Below the pieces are notes generated by a model. It was not told where the DNA came from and ran no database searches. It saw only the letters and a list, made by a program, of their open reading frames with translations. The position numbers were made by a program, and so were the translations under genes. 64,000 bases of DNA from Polyangiaceae bacterium (GTDB taxonomy: Bacteria; Myxococcota_A; Polyangia; Polyangiales; Polyangiaceae). Location of the stretch: assembly GCA_020633235.1 (NCBI GenBank), contig JACKEA010000003.1, forward strand, positions 372,001-436,000, read 5' to 3'. Positions 8,350 to 16,893 of the stretch are shown one piece after another. Position 1 is the stretch's first letter. Each line of letters starts with the position of its first letter.

Positions 8350-10572
8350 GTGGCGGGCATGGCTGGCGACGACGACATCCCGTTCGAGGTCGGCGACGAG
8401 ATCGAAGGGCGCTACCGCGTGCTCCGGATCATCGGTTCCGGCAGCGCCGGCGTGGTGTACGAGGTCGAGCACCTGTTCACAGGAGGGCGCGCCGCGGTCA
8501 AGGCACTCAAGGAACTCGTCAGCGACCGCGCCGAGCGCATGCGGCAAGAGGCGCGCACCCTGGCGGACATCCATCACCCGAACGTAGTGCCCGTGACGGA
8601 TGGTGGAGTAACCGCCAAGGGCGTCGTCTGGTTCGCAATGCCACTGCTCGAGGGCCGAACGCTGCGAGAGGAGGTCTGGCGCAAACGGGCGCTCGGCGTG
8701 GAACGTTCGCTGCGTATCGCGATCGACATTGGCCACGGGCTGACCGAAGTGCACGCCCGCGGGATCATTCACCGCGATCTCAAGCCGGAGAACGTCTTCC
8801 TGGTCGCCAAGGACGACTCCGTGCGCGTGCTGGATTTTGGTACCAGCAAGTTTCAGCGCGGCAACGTCAAGACGACGGATCGCTTCCGGATCATGGGCAC
8901 CTACGCGTACATGAGTCCGGAACGCCTGCAGGCGGATCTCGTCGATCACCGCGCGGACATCTTCGCGCTGGGACACGTGCTGTACGAGATGCTCTCGGGC
9001 ATGCACGCGCTCTCGGAGGGACCGGGACCTCTCGACTTCCCCGGCCTTCAAGAGCTGGGCCTGCGCCAGATCTACGCGCAACCGCCACCGCTTTCGGAGC
9101 GCTCGCCAGACACCCCGGCGTACGTCGCGCAGATCGTCTATCGCGCCCTCGCCAAGGATCGCAAGAAGCGCCAAGAGTCGATGGCGAGCATGACGACCGA
9201 TCTCGAGCGCGCCATGCAGCGCTGGCAGAGCGAGCACCCGCAACGCAGCCCAAGTGCCGGCCACGTGCTGCAGCCAGCCCGCGGCGAGCCGGTCGTGCAG
9301 CGTGCAGCGCCCGCCCCCTCTCTGGACACCGAAAAGGTCTCTCCCCAAGAGCTCGGCGTGCTGCCGGACGCACAGCCGTCCACGCCGGCATCGACCGGCG
9401 CGCAGATGCGTGAGCTGGAGGCAGATCTCGCCCTTGGCGCGGCGCAGTTCTGCTCGCCGAGCGAGAAGGGCAGCGAAGTGCTGCGGACGCTCAGCGTCAT
9501 GCTCCAGGACGAACGGGCCGACACCGAGCGCGTCGCCAACCTGCAAACGCTGCTGGTCGCCTCGGCGACCGTGCAGGAGGCCACGCGGAAGTCGCTGCGC
9601 ATGCTGCTCGCGACACCGCCGGACAGTGAAGGGCTCGACACCGCGCGAGTGGCGCTCGGGCTACGGGAGCCGCCCGTCAAATCGGAGCAGCGCATGGTGC
9701 TCTTGGCCCAGGGGGCCGGCGCCTGCATCGAGCCCGAGGCGCGCCTGGACGCCGCCGCCAACGCGCTTACGGCGCTCGGGAGGGCTGCGGACGACGTCCG
9801 TGGCTTCGCCCTCGGGGTGCTCATCGCGTTTTCGCGGGCGACGCGACATCAGCAAGCGGCCGCCCGCGGGGCACTGATCGCGCTGTTGCTCGGTGGCCCG
9901 GAAGACACGGAGCTCGCCCACGCAGAGCTGGCGCGCCTGATGATCGACGTGGCCGACCAAGTACCGGTAGAGCCTTCCACGACGCTTCCAGAAGCTGGAG
10001 CTCGAGCATCGGCATCCTTGGGTCGGTCCGCCGCGAGCCCCGTCGCGGACGCCCCCACTTCCGCGACACCGAACACGATGTCGACACCCCGGACGCCATC
10101 GCGGCCCGCCGAACCGCCGCACCGCCGACCGAGTCTGTTCGTCGCCCTCGGCATCGCGGCGTTTTGTTCCAGCGCCGTCGCGCTCGTCACACTCGTCGCG
10201 AGGCCGGCGAGCACGCTGCGCCAGGAGGAACCCGCGCCGGAGATTCGCGGCAGCACGAACACGCCCGCGCCCATGCCGCCCCCGCGCGCCACCGCGGAGA
10301 CCCCGTCTCCCATGCCGTCAGTAGCTCCCCCGTCGTCGGCGCCCGATCCAGAGCGCTCCGCACCGGAAGGTGGCGCGCCCAGCGCCACTTCCAGACCTCC
10401 GGCGCCCTCCGTTGCGGCCGTCGCTCCCGCGCCCGCTGCCGTCGCCACCGCCGCACGGCCGGGGACAGCATCGCCGCGCACAACAACCGCCGCGCCACGC
10501 CAGACTTCTCGTCCGCCTGCCACCTCCGCGCCGACCGCGGGTCTACCGCCCGCAAGCCCGATCAACCAATGA
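8350..10572 (+). CDS. Ser/Thr protein kinase with central transmembrane segment and Pro/Ala-rich tail
   Basis: 740 residues. The kinase domain (about residues 18-285) has a divergent Gly loop GSGSAGVV, Lys in AAVKAL, HRDLKPEN, DFG in VLDFGTSK and SPE. A roughly 250-residue helical region of unknown function follows, then one membrane segment near residues 600-620 (VALGIAAFCSSAVALVTLVA) and a 120-residue extracytoplasmic tail rich in Pro, Ala, Ser and Thr with no recognisable fold. The layout matches PknB-like transmembrane kinases. It lies between another kinase and the duplicated A-B-C cassette. Substrates cannot be read from the sequence. Confidence 0.88.
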   Translation: MAGMAGDDDIPFEVGDEIEGRYRVLRIIGSGSAGVVYEVEHLFTGGRAAVKALKELVSDRAERMRQEARTLADIHHPNVVPVTDGGVTAKGVVWFAMPLLEGRTLREEVWRKRALGVERSLRIAIDIGHGLTEVHARGIIHRDLKPENVFLVAKDDSVRVLDFGTSKFQRGNVKTTDRFRIMGTYAYMSPERLQADLVDHRADIFALGHVLYEMLSGMHALSEGPGPLDFPGLQELGLRQIYAQPPPLSERSPDTPAYVAQIVYRALAKDRKKRQESMASMTTDLERAMQRWQSEHPQRSPSAGHVLQPARGEPVVQRAAPAPSLDTEKVSPQELGVLPDAQPSTPASTGAQMRELEADLALGAAQFCSPSEKGSEVLRTLSVMLQDERADTERVANLQTLLVASATVQEATRKSLRMLLATPPDSEGLDTARVALGLREPPVKSEQRMVLLAQGAGACIEPEARLDAAANALTALGRAADDVRGFALGVLIAFSRATRHQQAAARGALIALLLGGPEDTELAHAELARLMIDVADQVPVEPSTTLPEAGARASASLGRSAASPVADAPTSATPNTMSTPRTPSRPAEPPHRRPSLFVALGIAAFCSSAVALVTLVARPASTLRQEEPAPEIRGSTNTPAPMPPPRATAETPSPMPSVAPPSSAPDPERSAPEGGAPSATSRPPAPSVAAVAPAPAAVATAARPGTASPRTTTAAPRQTSRPPATSAPTAGLPPASPINQ

Positions 10573-10719
10573 CCCCGGCCGAAAAACGCAACGCACCGAA
10601 GGGCACGGCCCAATCCGGCCAGCCGGCAGCCCACAAGATCGCAAGCCAAGCGATTTTCGGCGCAACCCACTGTCGTGCCGGCCGAGCGGGCGAGGTTCAT
10701 GGCGCCGCGGACACAGGGT

Positions 10720-10748
10720 TTGGAGCAAACGCTGAGCGTGCGTATAGC
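10720..10748 (+). promoter_or_regulatory. Probable sigma-70-type promoter of the A-B-C cassette
   Basis: TTGGAG at 10720-10725 and TATAGC at 10743-10748, separated by 17 bp, in the 240-bp gap between the second kinase and gene A. A transcript would start about 55-60 nt upstream of the ATG at 10813. Both hexamers match the vegetative consensus at four or more positions. Copy 2 of the cassette lacks this region. Confidence 0.45.
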
Positions 10749-10812
10749 TCTCGGAAATCGGCGAACATTTGGCCGCTCCCGGCCGGCGCGCTACCACAAC
10801 CGAACCCCGACC

Positions 10813-11607
10813 ATGGAGCGCGCCGTGTCGAACCCTGAAGATCGGGACACCGTCCGAGAGTTGGGGAAGCCCAAGGACACTTTGCGGGGGTTGAACGAGG
10901 GTGCGCCTGGCGCAGACGAGCCCCCGCCCAGCTCGGGAGCGCGTTCGGTGGTGATCGTGCCAGGGCCGGCTTCGGAAAAGACGGCGCATCTCGGCAGCCC
11001 GGCCAAAGCGAACGCGCCCCAACCCGCCGCGGCACCCAAGAAGAACAGCGTGCCCCGCTTGCTCGCCGGGAACGTCACTCAGCCGCCCACGTGGCTGGCG
11101 CGCAAGGCCGAGGCACCGCAGGCGGACGCATCCGAGGCCGACGATGTGCAACCCGACGACGCCACAGAGCCGGACGAGCCGGTGCCCGCACTTCCGGTGC
11201 GTTCGTCGCGACGCGGCGCCATCATTGTGGCAGCGCTGGTCGCAGCTGTGGTCGTGGGTTGGTTCGTGATGCGCTCGCGCAAGGCGCCGGAGATAGAGCG
11301 CGCGCCCAACGCGGTCACCACTCCGGCAGCGACGCCGCTGGCACTGACGACGTCACACACCCAATCGAGTCAAACGGGATCGGCTGCATCCGCGCCAGCG
11401 CCGGGTACCGAAACGCCGCAACCCGCTTCGACGATTGCGACGGCGACGCCGACGCCGACGGCTCCCATCCCGCCAGCTCCTCGGACAAGCGTACCGGGCG
11501 CCGGTTCTGCAAAAGCGCCAGCATCGCCTGCAACGGTCCCGCCCGCGGCCAAGTCTTCCCAAGCACCCGATCCAAACCAGCTGTTGTTCCCGCCCGGCAC
11601 CAATTGA
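10813..11607 (+). CDS. Cassette protein A: single-pass membrane protein with low-complexity flanks
   Basis: 264 residues from ATG 10813 (MERAVSNPEDRDT...). The N-terminal 130 or so residues are hydrophilic and rich in Ala, Pro, Asp and Glu, with a VPRLLAGNVTQPPTWLARK segment. One membrane segment follows (about residues 137-156, AIIVAALVAAVVVGWFVM), then an extracytoplasmic Thr/Pro/Ala-rich tail. There is no signal peptide, so the N-terminal part should be cytoplasmic. No enzyme domain is visible. B starts three bases after its stop. A second copy lies at 15104-15802; the middle is almost identical but the tails differ completely. Function unknown; placement after two kinases suggests a possible kinase substrate or adaptor (inference). 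Confidence 0.75.
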   Translation: MERAVSNPEDRDTVRELGKPKDTLRGLNEGAPGADEPPPSSGARSVVIVPGPASEKTAHLGSPAKANAPQPAAAPKKNSVPRLLAGNVTQPPTWLARKAEAPQADASEADDVQPDDATEPDEPVPALPVRSSRRGAIIVAALVAAVVVGWFVMRSRKAPEIERAPNAVTTPAATPLALTTSHTQSSQTGSAASAPAPGTETPQPASTIATATPTPTAPIPPAPRTSVPGAGSAKAPASPATVPPAAKSSQAPDPNQLLFPPGTN

Positions 11608-11609
11608 TC

Positions 11610-12707
11610 ATGAAGCTCTCGACGAATCTGCTTCGAGCGACAGCGCTCGCGACACTGTTGACTGCCTGGCCAATCGCGGTGGTTGCGCAGCCCGAGCCAG
11701 CTAGCGAGGAAAGCAAGAACGAACAAGCGGAGCGGCTTCTTCACGAGGCAGCGGCACTTGCCAAGAAGAACGACTGGGCGGGCGCGCGAAAGCTCCTCAA
11801 ACAGTCTTTCCAACTAGTTCCGGCCTCCGAGACTGCAGCGAATCTCGGTCAGGCAGCGTATCGGCTCGGGGACCATGCCGAGGCCGCTGAGTACTTCTCA
11901 TTCGCGCTGCGGACGCTCTCACCCTCCATTCCGGCGGCAAAGCGCAAAGCGATCGAGAAGATGCGCGACGCCGCAAAGCAAGAGGTCGGTGAGGTGGCAG
12001 TGTCCGTGGAGCCAGACGGGGCCGAAGTCAGCGTGGATGGCAGGGTGGTCGGCAAGGCCCCGCTTCCGGCACCAATCTATCTTTCCCCCGGAGACCATCA
12101 GTTAACGGCCACGTCGCACGGGTATGGCGACGTTGGCCGCATCGTCACCGCCAAGAAGGGCGAGCGCACCGAGGTGGAGGTGAAGCTCTTGTGGCAGGGC
12201 ACTTCCACCGCGGGCACAGGCGGCGCGCCGGCGGGCACGGGCGGCGCAGCGAGCGGAAGCGGCGGCGCGACGAGCGGGACCGGTGGGGATGCCGGCACGG
12301 GTGGCGGCACGGATGATGGCGAGCGCAGCATGGTGCCGGTCTACGTCGCAGGTGGCGTTGCGGTCGTTGGCGTCGCCGCCGCCATCGGATTCGAGCTCGG
12401 CAGGAACTCGAACGCCGACGACGCATCAAAGCTCGCGCAAGTATTGGGCCCCAATGGGTGTGGCGCAGGCACGTCGCACGCAGCCGAATGCAGTCAGCTC
12501 CACGACAGCAACGTTGCGGCGAATCGCGACTCGAACCTCCGCAACGTGTCAGTGGGCATCGCTGGAGCAGGCATAGTGTTCGGAATCGCCTATCTGGTTT
12601 GGCCAAGGACCTCGTCGGCTGAACCATCCGCAAAGCGGCAAACGCTGACGGCGACGCCCATCGTTTCACCGAAGAGCACCGGCGTGTGGCTTTCGGGCAG
12701 TTTCTGA
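11610..12707 (+). CDS. Cassette protein B: secreted TPR/PEGA protein with two membrane segments and LSGSF tail
   Basis: 365 residues. A signal peptide (MKLSTNLLRATALATLLTAW..., cleavage near AVVAQ) is followed by TPR-like helices (about 30-110), a PEGA-type segment (VSVEPDGAEVSVDG...APIYLSPGDHQ, about 130-190), a Gly-rich linker built of GTGGA-like units, and two hydrophobic segments bracketing a loop with two Cys residues (NGCGAG... and AAEC). It ends GVWLSGSF. PEGA domains are surface or peptidoglycan-associated modules in this phylum. The same C-terminal module occurs in genes at 15805, 33868, 35684 and 39626. The start three bases after gene A implies coupling. Confidence 0.8.
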   Translation: MKLSTNLLRATALATLLTAWPIAVVAQPEPASEESKNEQAERLLHEAAALAKKNDWAGARKLLKQSFQLVPASETAANLGQAAYRLGDHAEAAEYFSFALRTLSPSIPAAKRKAIEKMRDAAKQEVGEVAVSVEPDGAEVSVDGRVVGKAPLPAPIYLSPGDHQLTATSHGYGDVGRIVTAKKGERTEVEVKLLWQGTSTAGTGGAPAGTGGAASGSGGATSGTGGDAGTGGGTDDGERSMVPVYVAGGVAVVGVAAAIGFELGRNSNADDASKLAQVLGPNGCGAGTSHAAECSQLHDSNVAANRDSNLRNVSVGIAGAGIVFGIAYLVWPRTSSAEPSAKRQTLTATPIVSPKSTGVWLSGSF

Positions 12708-12741
12708 CGGCTCAGTCTGTGAGCTCGGCGGGAGGACCAGG

Positions 12742-14268
12742 ATGAATTCTCGAGCTTCGTTCCTTGTGTTGATGATGGTCGCTTCGGGGTCTGTTTCGTG
12801 TGTTGGCGATCCAACTTGCGAAGACGACCTGAACTGCGGCGCCTACCCGGGCGACTCCGGCACCGGTGGAACATCGGGCAGCGGCGGGACCGCCGGCACT
12901 TCCGGAAGTGGTGGCCAGGGCGGGCAAGCCGGCGTGGGCGGCGCCGCCGGCAGCGACGGTGGCAGCTGCGATACGACCAAGTCACCCACCGAAGAGAGCT
13001 GCCTCGTCGATGATCAATACGCGGTGTTCGTAGACGGCACCGCGTCCACGTCGGGTGACGGCAGCAAGGCGACGCCGTTCAAGACCATCGCCGAGGGCGT
13101 TGCCGCAGCCGGCAGCAAGCTCGTGCTCGTCTGCGACACGACCTACCCCGAGCACCTCTCCATCACCTCCGGCGTGAAGCTCTACGGCGGCTTCAAGTGT
13201 AGCGATTGGTCCCCAGACGCAGGACAGCGCGCCGTGGTCGCACCGACCACCGCCGGCTACGCCCTCGAGATCGACAGCGTCACCACCACCGTCGCCATCG
13301 CCGGCTTGGAGCTCGATGCCATGGATGGCGCCGCGGATGGCGAAAGCAGCATCGCCGCCTTCGTGCACGGCTCGAGCGATGTGCAACTCGACGGCGTGAA
13401 GCTCGTGGCAGGGAAGGGCAAAGCCGGCAAGAACGGCGTGCTCGCACCGTACACGTTCCCGACTCAGGCTCAACTGGACGGCAATGACGCCAGCGGATTG
13501 AGCGGTGGGGGCCTCAGGAACTACGACTGCCCTGGAGGCATCACGACCATTGGAGGCGCGGGCGGCGACGCCCCGACACCTGAGAACGGCAATCCCGGGC
13601 TCCCCGCTCTCGGCGGAGGAGAAGCAGGTCAGGCCGGACAGTCGTGCACCGGAAATCCTACGGGTGCAGGTCACGACGGCGCCGACGCCACGCCCCCCTC
13701 TCCCGCCGCCGGCGCCTCCAGCTCCGGCACTCTGACCTCCTCGGGCTGGTCCCCAACCACCGGCGCAAACGGCTCGCCCGGCGGTCCCGGCCAGGGCGGC
13801 GGGGGCGGCGCGTCCACCGCCAGCGGCGGCGGGGGTGGTGGCGGCTGCGGCGGCTGCGGCGGCGCCGGTGGTCCGGGCGGCGGCGGTGGTGGCGCGAGCA
13901 TCGCGTTGCTCGTCGTGGACTCCACCGTCAGCGTCGACGCCATGTCCGAGCTCATCTCCTCCGCCGCGGGCGCCGGTGGCAAGGGTGCCGCGGGGCAAGG
14001 CGCTCAACCAGAGTTTGGCGGTGGCGGTGTCAAGTTCAGCACCGCGTGCAACGGCGGCAACGGCGGCAAGGGCGCTGCTGGCGCCTCCGGCGGCGGCGGC
14101 GCGGGCGGCGTCAGCGTGCCCGTGGTGTGGAAGGGCACGACCGCGCCCGCGATCGACTCGGGTGCCACCGTCACGCCTGGCACCAAGGGCGGCAAGGGCA
14201 TCGGCGGCACCGCCGGCACCAACGACGGTGTGGACGGCATCGCGCAGGCGACGCTCCAGATCACTTGA
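12742..14268 (+). CDS. Cassette protein C: Gly-rich lipoprotein with beta-helix-like core
   Basis: 508 residues. The lipobox SVSC at residues 17-20 follows a hydrophobic stretch, so it should be lipidated and surface- or periplasm-anchored. A short Cys-containing head (CVGDPTCEDDLNCGAYPGD) and a Gly/Ser/Thr linker precede a DUF1565-like segment (FVDGTASTSGDGSKATPFKT...), as in right-handed beta-helix proteins. The C-terminal 250 residues are glycine runs (GGGGGGGCGGCGG...) resembling PGRS proteins. A GGGAGG ribosome site lies upstream of ATG 12742. It is near-identical to the gene at 16894 except for a variable block near residues 235-315. The end overlaps the convergent DUF559 gene by 8 bp. 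An exposed structural or adhesive role is inference. Confidence 0.8.
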   Translation: MNSRASFLVLMMVASGSVSCVGDPTCEDDLNCGAYPGDSGTGGTSGSGGTAGTSGSGGQGGQAGVGGAAGSDGGSCDTTKSPTEESCLVDDQYAVFVDGTASTSGDGSKATPFKTIAEGVAAAGSKLVLVCDTTYPEHLSITSGVKLYGGFKCSDWSPDAGQRAVVAPTTAGYALEIDSVTTTVAIAGLELDAMDGAADGESSIAAFVHGSSDVQLDGVKLVAGKGKAGKNGVLAPYTFPTQAQLDGNDASGLSGGGLRNYDCPGGITTIGGAGGDAPTPENGNPGLPALGGGEAGQAGQSCTGNPTGAGHDGADATPPSPAAGASSSGTLTSSGWSPTTGANGSPGGPGQGGGGGASTASGGGGGGGCGGCGGAGGPGGGGGGASIALLVVDSTVSVDAMSELISSAAGAGGKGAAGQGAQPEFGGGGVKFSTACNGGNGGKGAAGASGGGGAGGVSVPVVWKGTTAPAIDSGATVTPGTKGGKGIGGTAGTNDGVDGIAQATLQIT

Positions 14269-14617
14269 GCGCCTGCCGAATCCGCGCGACAGCTTCCGGC
14301 AGCTGATGCACGACCAGGTCTGCGTCCAGGTGCAAGACGCGCCAGCCGGCGCGCACAATGTCCCGGTCCCGGCGCGCATCCGGCAGGGCCCGCCCGGCGT
14401 GGTAGCCGCCATCAACTTCCACGGCCAGCCGCACCTTGGGAGCCGCAAAGTCCACAATGTAGCGACCGATGACAAACTGCCGACGGAAGCCAACGCCCAG
14501 CCGCGAGCCGCGCAACGCTTGCCACAACTTGAGCTCGCTAAACGTGAGATGCTTGCGCATGAAATGGGCACGCTCGACGGCGAGAGAGTGAGCGCGGGGG
14601 TTCGGGGTGTGACGCAT
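14261..14617 (-). CDS. DUF559 (Vsr-like endonuclease fold) protein
   Basis: 118 residues from ATG 14617, chosen over an upstream ATG at 14674 because AGGAGGTC sits six bases ahead of it. The order SELKLWQALRG, GVGFRRQFVIGRYIVDF, LAVEVDGGYH, RDRDIVRAGWRVLHL is the DUF559 pattern, a family with the very-short-patch-repair/PD-(D/E)XK nuclease fold; the Asp and Glu of VDF and EVDGG would be the metal ligands. Activity has not been shown for most members. It is convergent with gene C and overlaps its last codons. A truncated copy is at 18436-18597. Confidence 0.85.
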   Translation of the reverse strand: MRHTPNPRAHSLAVERAHFMRKHLTFSELKLWQALRGSRLGVGFRRQFVIGRYIVDFAAPKVRLAVEVDGGYHAGRALPDARRDRDIVRAGWRVLHLDADLVVHQLPEAVARIRQALK

Positions 14618-15103
14618 GAAGACCTCCTGTCCCGGCTCGCTGCCGGGCTTCGCCCCCCTGGGCGCAGGCTCCATGACGCGCCCGATGGACGACCTGGGAG
14701 ACTCGCGCCGCCAGCGCCGACCTCGGTCGTGCTAGCGCCGGGGCGCGGCGGGGAGCGTGCGCCTCTCGGCGGAGCCCGGCAGCGAGCTGGGACAGGATCA
14801 CGGCGGCACACCCCGCCCCGCGCGAACGACCCGAGCGACGTGCACTTGGCGCACGCTGCCACTGTGCACGCGGTGTCCGCTCACCGGACGGAGCACCCTC
14901 GATCCTACGACCTATCTCGTCGCCCAAGTGCAGACGGAACCACTTCCCCGGTCACCCAAACCCCTCAGCCCGGAACCACGTCACCGGCGCGGCCCCTCCC
15001 ATTTGCGCGCAGGCCCCGCAGGGGCCGAGCACAAATTTGGGAGGGGCAAGCCGCGCGCAGGGCCCGAAGGGCCCGAGCACGGCGGGGGTGGGCATTCCTG
15101 ACT
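14618..15103. other. Non-coding region between cassette copies, with paired hairpin repeats
   Basis: About 490 bp with no gene I would defend. It separates the DUF559 start (minus) from the truncated gene A copy (plus). The only structure seen is a pair of 28-bp direct repeats at 15005-15032 and 15053-15080, each containing a GC hairpin. No clear promoter was found for the downstream copy of the cassette. Confidence 0.6.
15005..15080. repeat. Two 28-bp direct repeats, each with a GC-rich hairpin, paired changes in the stems
   Basis: Repeat 1 (15005-15032) contains GGCCCC-GCA-GGGGCC; repeat 2 (15053-15080) contains GGGCCC-GAA-GGGCCC. Both are flanked by GCGCGCA on the left and CGAGCAC on the right. 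The stem differences are compensatory, so each repeat keeps a perfect six-base-pair stem with a three-base loop. They lie just upstream of the 15101 duplication junction. Confidence 0.65.
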
Positions 15104-15802
15104 TTGCGTGGGTTGAACGAGGGCGCGCCAGGCGCGGACGAGCCGCCGCCCAGCTCGGGCGCGCGTTCGGTGGTCATCGTTCCGGGGCCGGCGTCGGAAC
15201 GCACGGCGCATCTCGGCAGCCCGGCCAAAGCGAACGCGCCCCAACCCGCCGCGGCACCCAAGAAGAACAGCGTGCCGCGCCTGCTCGCCGGCAACGTCAC
15301 TCAGCCGCCCACGTGGCTGGCGCGCAAAGCCGAGGCACCGCAGGCGGACGCATCCGAGGCCGACGATGTGCAACCCGACGACGCCACAGAGCCGGACGAG
15401 CCGGTGCCCGCGCTTCCGGTGCGTTCGTCGCGCAGCGGCGCCATCATTGTGGCAGCGCTGGTCGCAGCTGTGGTCGTGGGTTGGTTCGTGATGCGATCGC
15501 GCAAGGCGCCGGAGATAGAGCGCGCGCCCAACGCGGTCACCACGCCGGCAGCGACGCCGCCCGTAGCAACGACGCCTACGACGACGGCCAAGACGGTCCC
15601 GCCCGAGACGGCAAGCGTCCAGGCGCCGGCCGCGCCAACCGCATCCGAGCCCACGGCAAAGCCGGCAGCGTCCGTGCCCCGACATCCGCAGCTCGCTCCG
15701 CCCGTCGTGGCCTCCGCTCACCCACCGGTCTCCCCTGCCGCCGCTTCTTCGACGCCCGCCACCGCCCCGGCATCTTCGAGCCCCTTCATCCGCCCGTTCT
15801 GA
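15104..15802 (+). CDS. Cassette protein A copy 2, 5'-truncated
   Basis: Up to 232 residues if translation starts at TTG 15104; no ATG or GTG with a good ribosome site is available, so the start is uncertain. From GLNEGAPG through the membrane segment it is nearly identical to the gene at 10813 (few differences, such as EKTAHLG to ERTAHLG and SSRRGA to SSRSGA), then the Pro/Thr/Ala tail after NAVTTPAATP is unrelated. The N-terminal 22 residues of the parent are missing. The frame stays open upstream, but that extension is antisense to DUF559 and not credible. It may still be expressed through coupling with B2, which starts three bases after its stop. Confidence 0.6.
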   Translation: MRGLNEGAPGADEPPPSSGARSVVIVPGPASERTAHLGSPAKANAPQPAAAPKKNSVPRLLAGNVTQPPTWLARKAEAPQADASEADDVQPDDATEPDEPVPALPVRSSRSGAIIVAALVAAVVVGWFVMRSRKAPEIERAPNAVTTPAATPPVATTPTTTAKTVPPETASVQAPAAPTASEPTAKPAASVPRHPQLAPPVVASAHPPVSPAAASSTPATAPASSSPFIRPF

Positions 15803-15804
15803 CT

Positions 15805-16863
15805 ATGCGAACACAGCTAGCTTCCCTCGCACTGCTACTCGGGTTCGCGGCCACCGCGCACGCCGATCCTCAGAATCCCACCAAAGCAGAGCGCGACCGC
15901 GCCCACGAGCTGTTCATGCAATCCAAGAAGCTCGACTGCGCGAAGGCCAGCCCGCTGTTGGAGGAAGCGTGGGCGCTTCATCACAGTGCGGATATCGCCG
16001 CGAACCTCGGCATGTGCGAGGCCGAAGCGTCCAAGTACCCCGAAGCAGCGACCCACCTTGCCTTCGCCGACGCTCACATCATGGCCAGCGCCACGAAGGA
16101 CCAGCGTGAAAAGGTCAGCAACGCTCTCGCGCTCGTCAAGAAGCAGGTCGGCGAGGTCATGCTCTCAGTGCAGCCGGACGGCGCCGCCATCTCCGTCGAC
16201 GGCAACCCAGTCGGCATCTCTCCCCTGCCGGCACCACTCTTCCTACCGCCAGGGGATCATCAGGTAAGAGCGACCGCTGACGGCTATGGCGATGTCGGCC
16301 GCATCGTCACTGCCAAGAAGGGCGAGCGCACGGAGGTCGCGATCGAGCTGCTGTTGCTGAGCGCGAGTGGAACAGGCGGCACGACGGCGGGCACTGGCGG
16401 TGCGCCGAGCGGCGCGGGTGGCACGCCGAGCGGCGGGGGGGACGCTGGCGCGGGCGGCGACACTGCTCCGACGACAGAGCGCAGCATGGTGCCGGTGTAC
16501 GTGGCGGGCGGTGTTGCTGTGGTTGGAGTCGCTTCCGCGATTGGCTTCGAGCTCGCGCGGAGCTCTAATGCTGACGACGCCTCGAAGCTCGCAGACGTGT
16601 TGGGCCCGAACGGTTGCGGTGCGGGCACGCCACACGCGACGGAGTGCGCCCAGCTCCACGACAGCAACGTTGCGGCGAATCGCGACACCAATCTTCGCAA
16701 TCTGTCGCTCGGAGTCGCCGGAGCCGGGGTCGTGTTCGGAATTGCTTACCTGCTTTGGCCAAGGAGCAGCTCATCCGAGCGAGCGGCGGCGCAGCGCTCG
16801 GTCGTTGCAACCCCCGTGGTTTCGTCAAAGGGCACTGGCGTGTGGCTTTCGGGAAGTTTCTGA
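15805..16863 (+). CDS. Cassette protein B copy 2: secreted TPR/PEGA protein with LSGSF tail
   Basis: 352 residues. Signal peptide (MRTQLASLALLLGFAATAHA), TPR-like helices, PEGA-type segment (LSVQPDGAAISVDGNPVG...), short Gly-rich linker, two hydrophobic segments around a Cys-containing loop, and the terminal GVWLSGSF. Compared with the gene at 11610, the signal peptide and TPR half have diverged strongly, while the stretch from YGDVGRIVTAKKGERTEV to the end is closely conserved. The TPR half may therefore have specialised while the anchor module was held constant. Starts two bases after gene A2. Confidence 0.8.
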   Translation: MRTQLASLALLLGFAATAHADPQNPTKAERDRAHELFMQSKKLDCAKASPLLEEAWALHHSADIAANLGMCEAEASKYPEAATHLAFADAHIMASATKDQREKVSNALALVKKQVGEVMLSVQPDGAAISVDGNPVGISPLPAPLFLPPGDHQVRATADGYGDVGRIVTAKKGERTEVAIELLLLSASGTGGTTAGTGGAPSGAGGTPSGGGDAGAGGDTAPTTERSMVPVYVAGGVAVVGVASAIGFELARSSNADDASKLADVLGPNGCGAGTPHATECAQLHDSNVAANRDTNLRNLSLGVAGAGVVFGIAYLLWPRSSSSERAAAQRSVVATPVVSSKGTGVWLSGSF

Positions 16864-16893
16864 CGGCCCATGCGTGGCCGGCGGGAGGACCAG

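Larger units (their letters stand above)
10879..14422. repeat. Tandem duplication, copy 1 (parent): A-B-C-DUF559 cassette
   Basis: About 3.5 kb homologous to 15101-18598. The homology begins 22 codons inside gene A and ends inside the DUF559 gene. Both boundary genes are complete in this copy, so it is the parent. The two copies are separated by about 680 bp. Confidence 0.85.

Noticed and set aside
13835..15103. Upstream extension of the second gene A copy
   Set aside because: The open frame runs antisense to the DUF559 gene and out of frame through gene C; no domain or start site supports it.
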